Source: Lolium rigidum (taxonomy: Eukaryota > Streptophyta > Magnoliopsida > Poales > Poaceae). From it: a DNA stretch of 64,000 nucleotides. The translations under genes and the position numbers were made by a program. The notes under the pieces were generated by a model. That model was not told where the DNA came from. It saw nothing but the letters and a program-made list of their open reading frames with translations, and searched no databases. The stretch is from NCBI RefSeq assembly GCF_022539505.1, contig NC_061508.1, forward strand, positions 263,630,736 to 263,694,735, in the 5' to 3' direction. This document shows positions 1-9,640 of the stretch, piece after piece; within the stretch, counting starts at the first letter, position 1; the number at the start of each line of letters is the position of its first letter.

Positions 1-339
1 GACCGTCATTGGGCTTCTTCACTTGGTTCTAGCCAGGTTGTTCTGCCAAAGGAGATTTGCCCAGCAATCCACATTTTGCGATCTGTCAGAACTTGTTGAT
101 GTAGCCCATGAACAAGTTCTTCTGAAAATGCAGCATCATAGAGATTTACCCATCTTATTTTTATGCCTATTCCTAAATCAAGCTATCCGGTTCTCTCTTT
201 TCTGCACATTAACATATTTTAGATTATAAGATTCGTTACGGATCATGATGCATTGATGCCGAAGATTAGATCACTGTTATGATTGTGCAAAAGAATAGGT
301 CTGCATAGATGTCCAAGAAGAGAACAACGGAGCTGTTCG
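1..339. other. Left flank of LINE-1, unassigned, faintly coding-like
   Basis: This is low-copy-looking sequence at the window edge. Positions 2-200 stay open on the plus strand with a plausible amino-acid composition, but I recognise no family. Once LINE-1 is removed, this segment joins the sequence at 12595, which holds another short coding-like stretch (about 12666-12796) behind a CAG splice-acceptor-like site. The LINE may therefore have landed in an intron of an unidentified gene or gene fragment. The left end of any such gene is outside the window. Confidence 0.25.
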
Positions 340-355
340 ACCAAAACAACCACTT

Positions 356-654
356 TTTTTCCAACCGGGCTTCCACCCCTTTCCATTGCAAAAACGGAAA
401 GAACAAGTTCAGTTATGTTACAACAGAGAGGGGGTAGGAAGAAGGGAAGCGAGTTGGGGCAGTGCCAAGGAAACCCACTGTGGATACTCGACATCGAGGT
501 GTCCACTATGGGGCGAAAACCTGACACCACTTATAACAGGTTCTAGACAAACAGGATCATACCACACAAACTAAGGGGACATCGGAAAACAAAACAACAA
601 AGGAAGCAGTAGTTTTCAACAGCAAAAGTCTGATAACATCTTCAGCTCTCAGCA
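356..654 (-). other. LINE-1 3' UTR, distal part
   Basis: Non-coding. Read on the minus strand it ends in a purine-rich segment followed by the short A-tract that abuts the target duplication at 340-355. The proximal part of the same UTR is the short stretch at about 1197-1217, on the other side of the inserted palindrome-rich element. Open frames here on either strand are short and unconvincing. Confidence 0.6.
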
Positions 655-1196
655 AACTCGGGTCGACCTAAACTAGACCCATGCCCATCACCCTTATCGG
701 GCACACCTGTGACCCACGACCCTACCCATGGGTAAGGAACGAGACCCATGCCCAAACCTATCGGGCAACCCATCGGGTACAAAAATTGGAGAGTTTGACG
801 CAACCAAATATCTAGAACACATCGGCACATTGTTGGGATGCCAGGACAAAGAGTGGTGTATTCCCGTTCATGGCTTTGTGACTGAAAGTAGTACTAATAT
901 GCACATGTTTGGTGTCTAGATAAAAGAGCTTTGTGTGCAAATGATGTATATTGTCTACATGTATAATGTATGTGTATCATAGCTTAACGTACCATATAAA
1001 ATTATGCAATTATTTTAATTAGTAATATTAATCGGGTGACCCATCGGGCAACCCGTGGGCATAGACTGATACCCATGCCCGACCCACGACTAATCGGGTT
1101 GCCCATGGGTTATTTCCGTGGGCGAACATCGGGACCCATACCCTACCCATTTGGGTCGGGTGCCCATGGGCGGACGTACCCATGGGTCGAATTGCC
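655..1196. mobile_element. hAT-like non-autonomous element with CCCATGGG/CGGGT arrays
   Basis: Both ends are packed with short G/C-run words (acccatgggt, cgggcaaccc, cgggtcg and their complements) at about 655-780 and 1030-1195. The middle (about 785-1020) is AT-rich and lacks them. Dense subterminal repeats of this kind are typical of plant hAT elements. The outer ends look like weak inverted repeats (caaactcgggtcg against caattcgaccc). I could not find a matching 8-bp target duplication, so the exact ends and the superfamily are provisional. It lies in the 3' UTR of LINE-1, so it inserted after the LINE. No ORF. Confidence 0.45.
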
Positions 1197-1217
1197 GGCT
1201 TGAGGTAAGAGTGTCGT

Positions 1218-2923
1218 TCAGGCTCCCTTGATCAACAGCAGCTGCATCTGGTTTGGCGAAGCTGTTGCACGCCTTGAGTAGACTGTTGCTGTCGCCTGAG
1301 CCATCTTCTCCGCGCCTTCGATCAGGTAGTTCTTGTCCTCCTCTTTTTGCAAACCTGTCCAGTAAACAATCAAAGCCACCGCAAAGTATGAAATTTCACC
1401 AGGTGATCTCAGGACATGTTTATCAAACGTGATCTTATTCCTCACATTCCAGATCGCCCAACACACAGCTGCTATGATGATCGTATAGAATCTCTCAAAG
1501 CCAGGAGAATAAGTATGAAGCCAAGCCATTGCTTGCCAAAAGGAAGTAGGAATACATCTCACCCCCATGACCGAAGCCAAACCCCCCCAAACCACTCTCG
1601 AAGTGTTACAGGTAAAAAAGATGTGATCATTCGACTCGACTTGCCTACACAAGGAACAAGTTGGTGATCCGGGCCAATTCCTTCTTTTCATATTCTCTCG
1701 AGTGAGGATAGCATCTTGGCAAAGCTGCCACATGAAAATCTTAATTTTCAGTGGCATTTTAGCTTTCGAGATCCACTTGTTATTACATCCGGCCAGGGGT
1801 TTTTCCAAGAGAGTGTACACTGATCTGGTAGAGAAAACAGCATTCTTGTTCAAAGACCAAGCAATTTTATCATCATCATCACAGGGGGGAACCGAAACCA
1901 AGATGTTTAAGATATAATGCCAATGATCAATTAACTCACCTCTCAAACGTCTGCGAAAAGGGATTTCAAAGTTTGCTTCCCTGCAGCTTTTAATGGTACA
2001 GTCTTGCATCTGACATAGATTAAAAAGAACATGAAACTTATCACAAAAAGGTTGCTCGCCCATGATAGGATCTTTCCAAAGCCTGGCAATGTTTCCATTT
2101 TTCAACCTTACTTCCCTTCCAGCCAAGTAAGTATCTTTTACTTTCAAAATTGATTTCCAACATGGGGAATCATTGAACCTAGAAGTGACCGTAGCCACAG
2201 TTTTGTTCCTAAGATATTTTGCCTTAACAATTTTCTGCCATAAACCATCCAGGGTGTCTAGTTTCCACCACCACTTGCATAAAAGGCTTATATTTTGTTT
2301 CCTTAGATTTTTGACACCTAGACCACCTTTCTTTTTTGAACAACAAACTCTAGTCCATTTGACCATATAGTATCCTTTTCTCTGCTTTTTTCCATGCCAA
2401 AAGAAACGTCGTCTATGTTTATCTAACCTTTCTATGAAGGTTTTATTTAACAAGAACATGCTCATAATGTAAGAAGGGAGATTGGATAGACACGCATCCA
2501 CTAAAGTCAATCTTCTTCCAGAGGAAGAGGCTCCACCAATCCAAGCATCGAGCTTTTTAATGAATTTGCTTTCCACAAAATCTAAATCAGAATTTTTTAG
2601 ACATCGGAAAGAAACCGGGACGCCCAAATATTTCATGGGTAAGTTTCCAATTTGGCATCCAAACATGTCAGCATAGAAACTAGCTATATCATTGTCTCCT
2701 CCAATAAGGAAGATCTCGCTTTTCTGATAGTTTATCTTTAACCCCGACATTAACTCGAAAAGGTATAGCAGGAGTTTCAGGTTGATGGCTTTGTTCTTAT
2801 CATGCGTGAGACAAAGAACCGTGTCGTCAGCGTACTGCATAATCGCTACACCTTTATCAACAAGGTCAGGTGCCAAACCAGTAAGAAGACCATTTTCCTG
2901 AGCCTCAAGGACCATTTTGGTAA
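1218..2923 (-). pseudogene. LINE-1 ORF2, C-terminal half (RT motif C to zinc finger)
   Basis: Continuation of the ORF2 started at 9640, resuming in frame after the MULE. It begins just upstream of the RT catalytic motif YADDT (about residue 28 of the segment), then thumb/connection sequence and a C-terminal zf-RVT-type Cys/His domain (CSLCRQ...HIFFTC). The segment itself is open for 565 codons to its stop at 1218. The MULE separates this catalytic motif from the fingers and palm motifs at 7655-8663, so no functional RT can be made from the locus. The 9-bp duplication left by the MULE is at 2915-2923. Confidence 0.9.
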
Positions 2924-3020
2924 GGCCTTTCTATTTTCGTGCCCTCAGGTCCTTAGTTGTACTCAGTTTTCCCCAGCTCCTTAGTTTTTCCTCAGTTTTC
3001 CCCAAGCCCTTGTTTGAAAC
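2924..3020 (+). repeat. MULE left terminal inverted repeat
   Basis: Pairs with the reverse complement of about 7559-7654 over roughly 95 bp with few mismatches. The shared words include attttcgtgccctc, ggtccttagttgt and ctcagttttccccagctcc. The outermost bases are GGC on the left and GGG on the right. Confidence 0.88.
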
Positions 3021-3347
3021 CCGCAGAAGCAGCTCAGACGGCAGGATTCCCGTTTAGTTGACCGTTCTGTCACGTGTGGGGCCGCGTCGTGTGGGCCCGC
3101 GTCGCGTGGGGCTGGTAGAAAGGGACCGCGTGGGACATGACGAGAAGCGTTTGGTTGCACGTGAGCAGGAGCTGGGTTCTGTCTCTCTCGGCCCCAAATT
3201 GGCATTATTAAGTGCACCTTTTTCCCCTCTTTCTCTCTGTCCTTTTCACCAAATTAGTATAAAATCTAGAGAAGCTTGCATTTCTGACTTTCTTCAATTA
3301 TTTGTGCCTTTTGGCCCTCGTTGTTTGCCCAATATGGAAGCAAATCT

Positions 3348-3405
3348 AGTACTCCCTCTGGTCCATATGTATGTAGTTAAATCTAGAAGCAAATCTCCAG
3401 GATAA
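3348..3405. mobile_element. Stowaway-type MITE fragment
   Basis: The segment starts with the Stowaway-type terminus tactccctctggtcc and continues with atgtatgtagtta-like sequence. I do not find the matching opposite end nearby, so only a remnant nested in the MULE is supported. Confidence 0.3.
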
Positions 3406-3657
3406 TGTACGATAAATTCACAGTCAAAGTAAATCAAGAAAACTAAGTACGACCAACAAAATATAGTAGACTAGGGATAGATAATCCCTAGATAATATGG
3501 ATAGATAATAAGCTGCATACACAGCAGCCAACATAGTAACAGGTTATTCACAGCACCATCATACTAACATAACAACAAGGGATCCCTAGCTAACAACAAA
3601 GGGATCCCAACAACAAACTAGGAGGCAGCAGCGGCAAGCACACGTCCGGGACTCCGC

Positions 3658-4818
3658 CTACCCCATCCGGCTCTGCCTCCACTTGTTGCTCTTGCTCCCC
3701 TTGGGAGCCTTGGGCTTGAGCGGAGGCATGCGCCCGGCGGAGATCTCCACCCGCTGCAAGCTGCGGAGGTGCATGCCGAGCGCCCGTGCTTGGCGCGGAA
3801 GGAGTGGACGTTCACCGTCGTGCCGACCTTGGGGAAGGTGGTGCTGATGTTCTCAGCATGCGTGACGAGGCAGTTGAAGTCCGTGGCACCGAGTCTCCTG
3901 GTGCAGAAGGGGCACCTGTAGACCTCCTTGGCGAAGTAGGAGATGTACTGGCCGACCTGCAGCCTCCGCAGCACCTGGCGAGTCTTGACGTCCTCCTCCT
4001 CTTCGTCGCTGCCAGACATCTGATCCATATCAAACAGAAACTAGTGAATGAGTTGCAACGATGACTAACGTACATGATAACAAAGTTAAGAAAAACAGAG
4101 TCAGCCTCAGTTAGAGTGGACATGATTATATATCTACAGGGAAGGTGTAAGCGAACTAAAGCTCATGCACAACAGATTTGTACACAGCAATGGTTCGCTG
4201 AACCCTCCCTGTAAAAATTTGTGCCCAACCATTCATCATAGGCAAAGAAACATATTCTAGATCTGAACTAGATCTGAACTTGAACACATTCGAGATTATT
4301 TGCAAAATTAAACGGTTGATATCTTTTGATTAGTGCATAAATTAACTGATTGAGATCCCATGATTACTTGCATAAATTAACTGATTGAGATCCAATATTA
4401 CTTGCATAAATTAACCGAACAGCCGAACCCCAAATCTTAAACGAAATCAAGAAGTGATCAAAACAAAATGGAATAAAATCGGCGCAAATATTAGCCCAAT
4501 ACTCATCCATCTACAGATCCATCTACACCAGCAAAAATAGGGTTCAAAAAGGAATGGGGAACAAAAAAGGAAGCAAACCGTAGTTACCTCGTTCCATGGG
4601 TCCTCCAGGGAGGTGTCGTAGGGGTTCGGGGGCGGGACATACGACACGGGGTCGTAGGGGTCCCATCCCGCCGGGATCTGACTGCCACCGGCGGCAGCAG
4701 CCTCCGATGCACCGGCGACGGCGGCGGCGGCGACGTCCGTAGAGGGGACGGCGCCGAAGATGGAGGCGTCGCGCTTCGAGCCTACCTCGACGATGGGATT
4801 GACATTCTCCTTGTCCAT
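3658..4818 (-). CDS. MULE-borne two-exon gene with zf-XS-like finger
   Basis: Exon 1 is 4818-4588 (77 codons: MDKENVNP start, Ala-rich middle, then a Pro/Tyr/Asp-rich stretch). A GT donor follows GAG at 4588 and the AG acceptor sits before 4019, giving a phase-0 join to exon 2 (4019-3658). Exon 2 holds an acidic SGSDEEEED patch, then YRCPFC (Cys about 113 and 116), LVTHAEN (His about 131) and a second His about 155. This C-x2-C...H...H spacing, followed by an RA-H-AL-like helix, resembles the zf-XS module next to XS domains in SGS3/FDM/IDN2 RNA-silencing proteins. No XS or coiled-coil domain is present. Near 3785 one missing base shifts the frame; the other frame gives a short basic tail ending at 3658, while the actual frame runs on to 3618. 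The gene is probably a captured fragment and may be untranslated. The zf-XS assignment is by eye. Confidence 0.5.
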
Positions 4819-5851
4819 CTCTCCGGTGGAGGAAGAGGAAGAGGGAGAGGGTTTTTTGCTTTGGAGAAGATGATGGGACGTGAGAGAGTTGGCGATGCGT
4901 GAGCGAGTGAGAGTGACAGAGAGAGTGCGAGGAGGCGTCTATAAAGGCGAGGGGTGGTTAATGCGACCCGCGTCCTACGCGTGCACAGGTGCACGTCTGC
5001 ACGTCTTGGACTTCTGCAACGCGACACGCGTCCACGATTGCACGTCTAGACTTCTCCACCGCGACCCGCGTCTACGCGTCAACAATTGCACGTGTCCTCG
5101 AGTCTAACCCTGGAAATTTAGATATACTCAGGTATACCCTCGAGTCTTATACTAGCATTTTTTGTGTGCTCAATTTTCCCCTCGAGTGCTAATACTGGCT
5201 AGTGCAATATACTCAGTTTTACCCTCAAGTGGCTGGTCAACGGAGAGTCAACAAATGGGATTAACTAGTTAAATGAGTCATTTAATGTGCAAAAAAATCC
5301 GAAAAAGAGTGGCACTTACTCATGGAGTCTTTACCACAAATTGCCACTTCTCAAATCATAGATAAATCGTAGATAAATCAAGTTTTACCACAAATTGCCA
5401 CTTCTCAAATCACCTAGTAGCTATGAAGGTGCATGGTTTTCCACAATAAGCCCTTCCGAAAACAGCTTCCCCCAAATCATACTTTGTCTAAATGAGGCCA
5501 CAATTCTCACACTGATGTATATTGGTATTGCAAATAGTTTGAGGTAGGCCAAGATGGGTTTCATTGTACAAAACACGCATTTTCCATTTTTTAAATCTCA
5601 TATTTGAATCCCTTAGTCTATTTACTACTCAGGTGCCCTTGGTTTCTTGATAGTACTCAGTTTTGCCCTCTCTCTTCACAAATTCTCGCAGACGTGCAAC
5701 ATCGCCCTGATTGGTCTATCCCATGTCACGCGGATCGTGCCCGCCGACCGTTGATCGTATGATATAGGGATCGGGCAGGATAACCCCTCTCTCTCTGTTG
5801 GAGGTTAATTAGCTTCCACCCTCTAAGTATGCTGAAGGGCGGTTTTCTGTA
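4819..5851. other. MULE interior: 5' flank of captured gene and TIR-like blocks
   Basis: Upstream of the captured gene on its own strand there is a short T/A box (4939-4946) and a GC-rich stretch with repeated acgcgt/gcacgtc words (4975-5100). Positions 5105-5235 and 5620-5675 contain blocks resembling the MULE terminus (actcagttttaccctc, ctcaggtgccc...gtactcagttttgccc). A direct repeat, accacaaattgccacttctc, occurs twice at about 5333 and 5390. No ORF here is convincing. Confidence 0.45.
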
Positions 5852-6172
5852 TTATTTTTCACGCGCTAAAAATTATAAACTCTTTTAGGCGTTATTTTTC
5901 ACGCAAAAAATGATAAACCATCACCGATTTGTTGTTGCCATTACTTTTCACGCAAAAAAAATGATAAACCATCACCGATTTGTTGTTGCCATTACTTTTC
6001 ACGCAAAAAAATGATAAACCATCACCGATTTGTTGTTGCCATTACTTTTCACGCAAAAAATGATAAACTATCACCGATTTGTTGTTGCCATTACTTTTCA
6101 CGCAAAAAATGATAAACCATCAACAATTTGTTGTAGCCATTACTTTTCACGCAAAAAATCATAAACCATCTA
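5852..6172. repeat. Minisatellite, about 50-bp unit, six to seven copies
   Basis: Tandem units of ttacttttcacgcaaaaa followed by tgataaaccatcaccg and atttgttgttgcca. Unit starts fall near 5852 (degenerate), 5893, 5941, 5992, 6042, 6091 and 6140 (partial). Length variation between copies is mostly in the A-run (6 to 9 A). The array lies wholly inside the MULE. It is contiguous, without spacers, so it is not a CRISPR array. Confidence 0.9.
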
Positions 6173-7558
6173 TCTTTGTATAGAATGATAAACCTATCAC
6201 GTACGATTTTTGAGGTCATTTAGAGAAGGCAGAAAAAACCTAATTTGTTACAAAAGTTTGGCATACATGATGGCATACCTATAACAACAAGGAATATCTA
6301 AAAGGGAAAGTTTCAAAAAATTTGAAATTTAGGGTGAAAATGATGCCATACATGATGCTTGTTTTTCGAGGTTTTGACCTGAAAATCAATTGGGTATTAT
6401 AAAGGGAAATAAAAAGTTCAAAAAATGTAAAAACGAAACAATCTATCTATCTATGTATAGAAGATCAGCTGTATGAAATTTGAGGTTATTTAGAGAAGGT
6501 AGAAATAATTACCTTGTTAGAAAAGCTGGTTTCAGCGAGACGAAACGGCATGCGCTTAAGCAAAGTGATTTTTTCGAACATCTCCAAATTACCCCAAATT
6601 TTTCATACATGATGCCATACGTGTAACAACAAGGAACCCTATCTAAAAAGTGTCAAAAAAGTTTGCCCAACCGTATAGCTCTATCAAAAAGAACCTCACC
6701 ATGGCGCTAGTATAATTTTGGGATAGTTACAAACTTTCGTTACCTAACCTTCAACATGAAACTTGTTTCAAATTCATTTTGGCCTACAAGAAACAAATCC
6801 CAACTTGATTCGAGCACCACAGCCTCCAAACGATGCCGATGCCGATATCGGCATGGTCAGAATGGCTATGCTCGCCGCCACTGCTAGGTCAACGTCGGGA
6901 TGCACCCTCAATCCCGTCCCCTCATTCGATCACTGACACACCAGAGATACCGCCGAGGCCAATGCCGAACATGCATGCACGCCGCTGTGGGCACGGCCAC
7001 GCCGACCCGCTATGCTGGACGCCACAGACCGCCGCGAGGTCTTTCCCTTCGCCACCACACTCTCCTAGCACCCACCTATACACGCCGTAAAGGAGAGACA
7101 CTAGTTTTCTCTACATTGCTCGCGTTCGTGTCCGACACGGTCAGTCAAAGTTTTGAGGTGGTCGTCTATGTCGTCGACCATTTCTTCTCTTCTTTGCATG
7201 GTTAAACGCGTCTAGTTCATATCTATCTAATGCGTCTGGTCTCGCCTCATGCAGTTCTTTGTGGAGGTCGATCTCATCTCGGCACCCCGCATACCACCTC
7301 CTCCGTGCCATCGCTGTAGAGCTCCGTTTAAAAATCTAATCCTACACGTGTATTGCCCCTTGTATCAGCGTCATGGCCCCACTTGTCATTTGATATAGCG
7401 AAGCCCCACTCGTTCGCGTTTTGGTCAGGGATACAGCGATGCTTACGGTCAAACAAAGATGGATGGTCTGACGTGTCTTTGCAGGCTCTACATGGCCCCA
7501 CTAGTCAGAAGATAACGGTCAACCGTCGGGCAACTGGCCGTTACATCACGTGTGATGG
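6173..7558. other. MULE interior, no recognised content
   Basis: AT-rich up to about 6800 with degenerate restatements of 'catacatgatgccata' and 'aaaatttgaaattt'-like words, then a GC-richer stretch (6830-7200). Plus-strand frames of 85 to 101 codons at 6833-7205 overlap each other, have no known motif and look like chance frames. Confidence 0.4.
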
Positions 7559-7654
7559 TTTCAGACAAACGCTTGGGTAAAACTGAGGAACAACTAAGGA
7601 GCTGGGGAAAACTGAGCACAACTAAGGACCCGAGGGCACGAAAATAGAAATCCC
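7559..7654 (-). repeat. MULE right terminal inverted repeat
   Basis: Reverse complement of the left end at 2924-3020. It is followed directly by the second copy of the 9-bp target duplication at 7655-7663. Confidence 0.88.
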
Positions 7655-9640
7655 TTTTGGTAAGGCATTGAGCGGCGGAATTGAAAAGGAAAGGGGATAG
7701 GGGATCGCCTTGACGAACCCCTTTCGAGCTTTGGAAGTAAGGGCCAGTTATATTATTGATCTTAACGGAGACCGTGCCATTCTGAAGGATTTTTTCAACC
7801 TTGTTACACCAAAAATCCCCAAAGCCCATGGCTCGTTGACTGTCTAGGAGGAAATTCCAATTTACCTTATCGAAGGCTTTTTCAAAATCAAGCTTAAGGA
7901 TCACTCCAACATGTTTTTTGATATGAGTATGATGCATGAGCTCATGAAGGGACATAATCCCATCGACTATAGTTCTGTTTTTCATAAAAGCATTTTGATG
8001 AAAACTAACAATCTTTGGAAGGAAGGGTTCCACCCTAATGGTAAGGACTTTAGTAAGCAGCTTATAGATGCATCTGAGGAGACAAATGGGCCTGTATTGA
8101 CTTATTTTTTTAGCATCAGACATTTTCGGCAAAAGGGTGATGATGCCATAATTAAGAGGTTGCACATCCAGGGAACCATCATGAAAAGCATAGAAAAGGT
8201 TCATTATATCATCTTTTACAATAAGCCAACAGTGTTGGTAAAATTCAATAGGGATATTGTCAGGGCCAGGAGCTTTATTTTTCTTCATCGAAAACAACGC
8301 ATCTTTCACTTCTTCGACAGAGAAAGGTCTACTGATAATCTCATTATCTACATCATCCATCTTCTCATGTGACTTCCACATGGAATGATTAAGAGGAAAA
8401 AGATTCCCAGGCGCGGGGCCAAACAGATTTTTATAATAAGAAGTGGCATGATTCAAGAGATTTTCTGTTCCCTCAATAAGAACACCATTGTCATCGAGGG
8501 ATATCATAGTATTTTTCCTTTTACGACCATTGGCCACTCGATGAAAGTAACTTGTATTTAAATCACCCTCAAGGAGCCATTTCTCATGTGCTTTTTGATA
8601 CCACAGCAATTCCTCATCTTTATATATCTCCATAAGTTTGATCATGATCATAGTTTTTTTCATATTCAGATCACACGAAAGCTCACAGGTTTCCTCTAAC
8701 TCCTCAATATATGCTAATTCCTCTTTTAAATCTATTTTCCTTTTTTAGTGTGCCCATATAAATTTGACCCCCAACCTTTGAAGAATTTTTTAAAGCGTTT
8801 CAGCTTGATATTTAAAATATCAATGGGATCGTCACTGTAAACACGCTTATTCCAAATATCAGTAACAATGGGGAGGAAATCAGCATGTTTAAACCAGGAG
8901 ATGTCGAATCTGAACTCCCTTGACTTATTGGTAATAGGATTTTTTGTACCAGTGTCAAGGAGTAAGGCATTGTGATCTGAGATGTCTCTGATCAACTTTC
9001 TAACCGAGACTAGAGGAAACATGTCCTCCCAATCAGGCGACATAAGAAAACGATCTAGTTTTTCCAAGGTAGGGGAAGCTTGTTTATTAGACCAAGTGTA
9101 ACGGCCTCCATGCATGAAAATCTCGCGGAGCCCTAAAGTGTGAATAACAGAATTGAAAATATCAATGGAATGTTAATGCACAATTTTTTTATTCTTCTCT
9201 CCACTATGTCTTATAATATTAAAGTCACCTCCAACAATATAGAGCATAAGAAGATTGTGACAGAAAGCAGGTAGCTCAGTTAGGAATTCAAGCTTCTGCT
9301 CGGGAGCACCATAGAAAATAACAAGCGCCCAATTAGTTTTATGAATTTTATCCCACAGAACAAATTGAAGCATATATTTACCTTGCTTAACAGCATTAAC
9401 ATCCAACGATTCACTTCTAACCCCACAAAGAATACCACCAGACTTACCAACGGAAGGTACCCATTTCCAAAAGAAAGAATTACCCGGATCTAACTTGCGG
9501 AAGAAGCTAAGATTATAATCCTGTTTCATGGTTTCTTGGATGCCAACAAAATCCAGGGAATAATCAGAAATCATATCTTTAATACATGTTACCACACCTT
9601 TCTTCCCCACACTCCTACTGTTCCAAATGAGACCTTTCAT
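7655..9640 (-). pseudogene. LINE-1 ORF2, N-terminal half: endonuclease and RT palm
   Basis: Starts with MKGLIWNSR, typical of plant L1 ORF2. The apurinic/apyrimidinic-type endonuclease (EEP fold) follows: the family motif GGDFN appears about residue 139, with the late motif SDHNALLLD in the next segment. A TAA at 9173-9175 interrupts the endonuclease, and the same frame continues below it. A frameshift near 8735, in an A-rich run, precedes the RT. RT motifs: KAPGPDNIP, QYRPICLL, KLDFEKAFDKVNW (motif A, Asp present) and KGVRQGDPLSP (motif B). The reading frame then meets the MULE at 7655 and resumes at 2923. The start codon overlaps the ORF1 stop (ATGA at 9640-9637), suggesting coupled translation in the ancestor. 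Confidence 0.92.

Larger units (their letters stand above)
2924..7654. mobile_element. Mutator-like element (MULE) carrying a captured gene
   Basis: A 4.73-kb DNA transposon in the LINE-1 RT. Evidence: a perfect 9-bp target duplication, ttttggtaa, at 2915-2923 and 7655-7663, the hallmark length for Mutator; and terminal inverted repeats of about 95 bp starting ggcctttctattttcg (left) and ending cgaaaatagaaatccc (right). Deleting the element plus one duplication copy restores a continuous LINE reading frame. I see no MURA-type transposase ORF, so it is non-autonomous. Inside: a two-exon minus-strand gene (3658-4818), TIR-like internal blocks (5105-5235, 5620-5675), a minisatellite (5852-6172) and about 1.4 kb without recognisable content. 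A gene inside MULE ends fits the Pack-MULE pattern known from grasses. Confidence 0.88.

Noticed and set aside
655..1196. 8-bp hAT target duplication
   Set aside because: No matching octamer could be found at any plausible pair of ends.
5852..6172. Possible CRISPR-like array
   Set aside because: Units are contiguous tandem copies with no unique spacers, inside a plant transposon.
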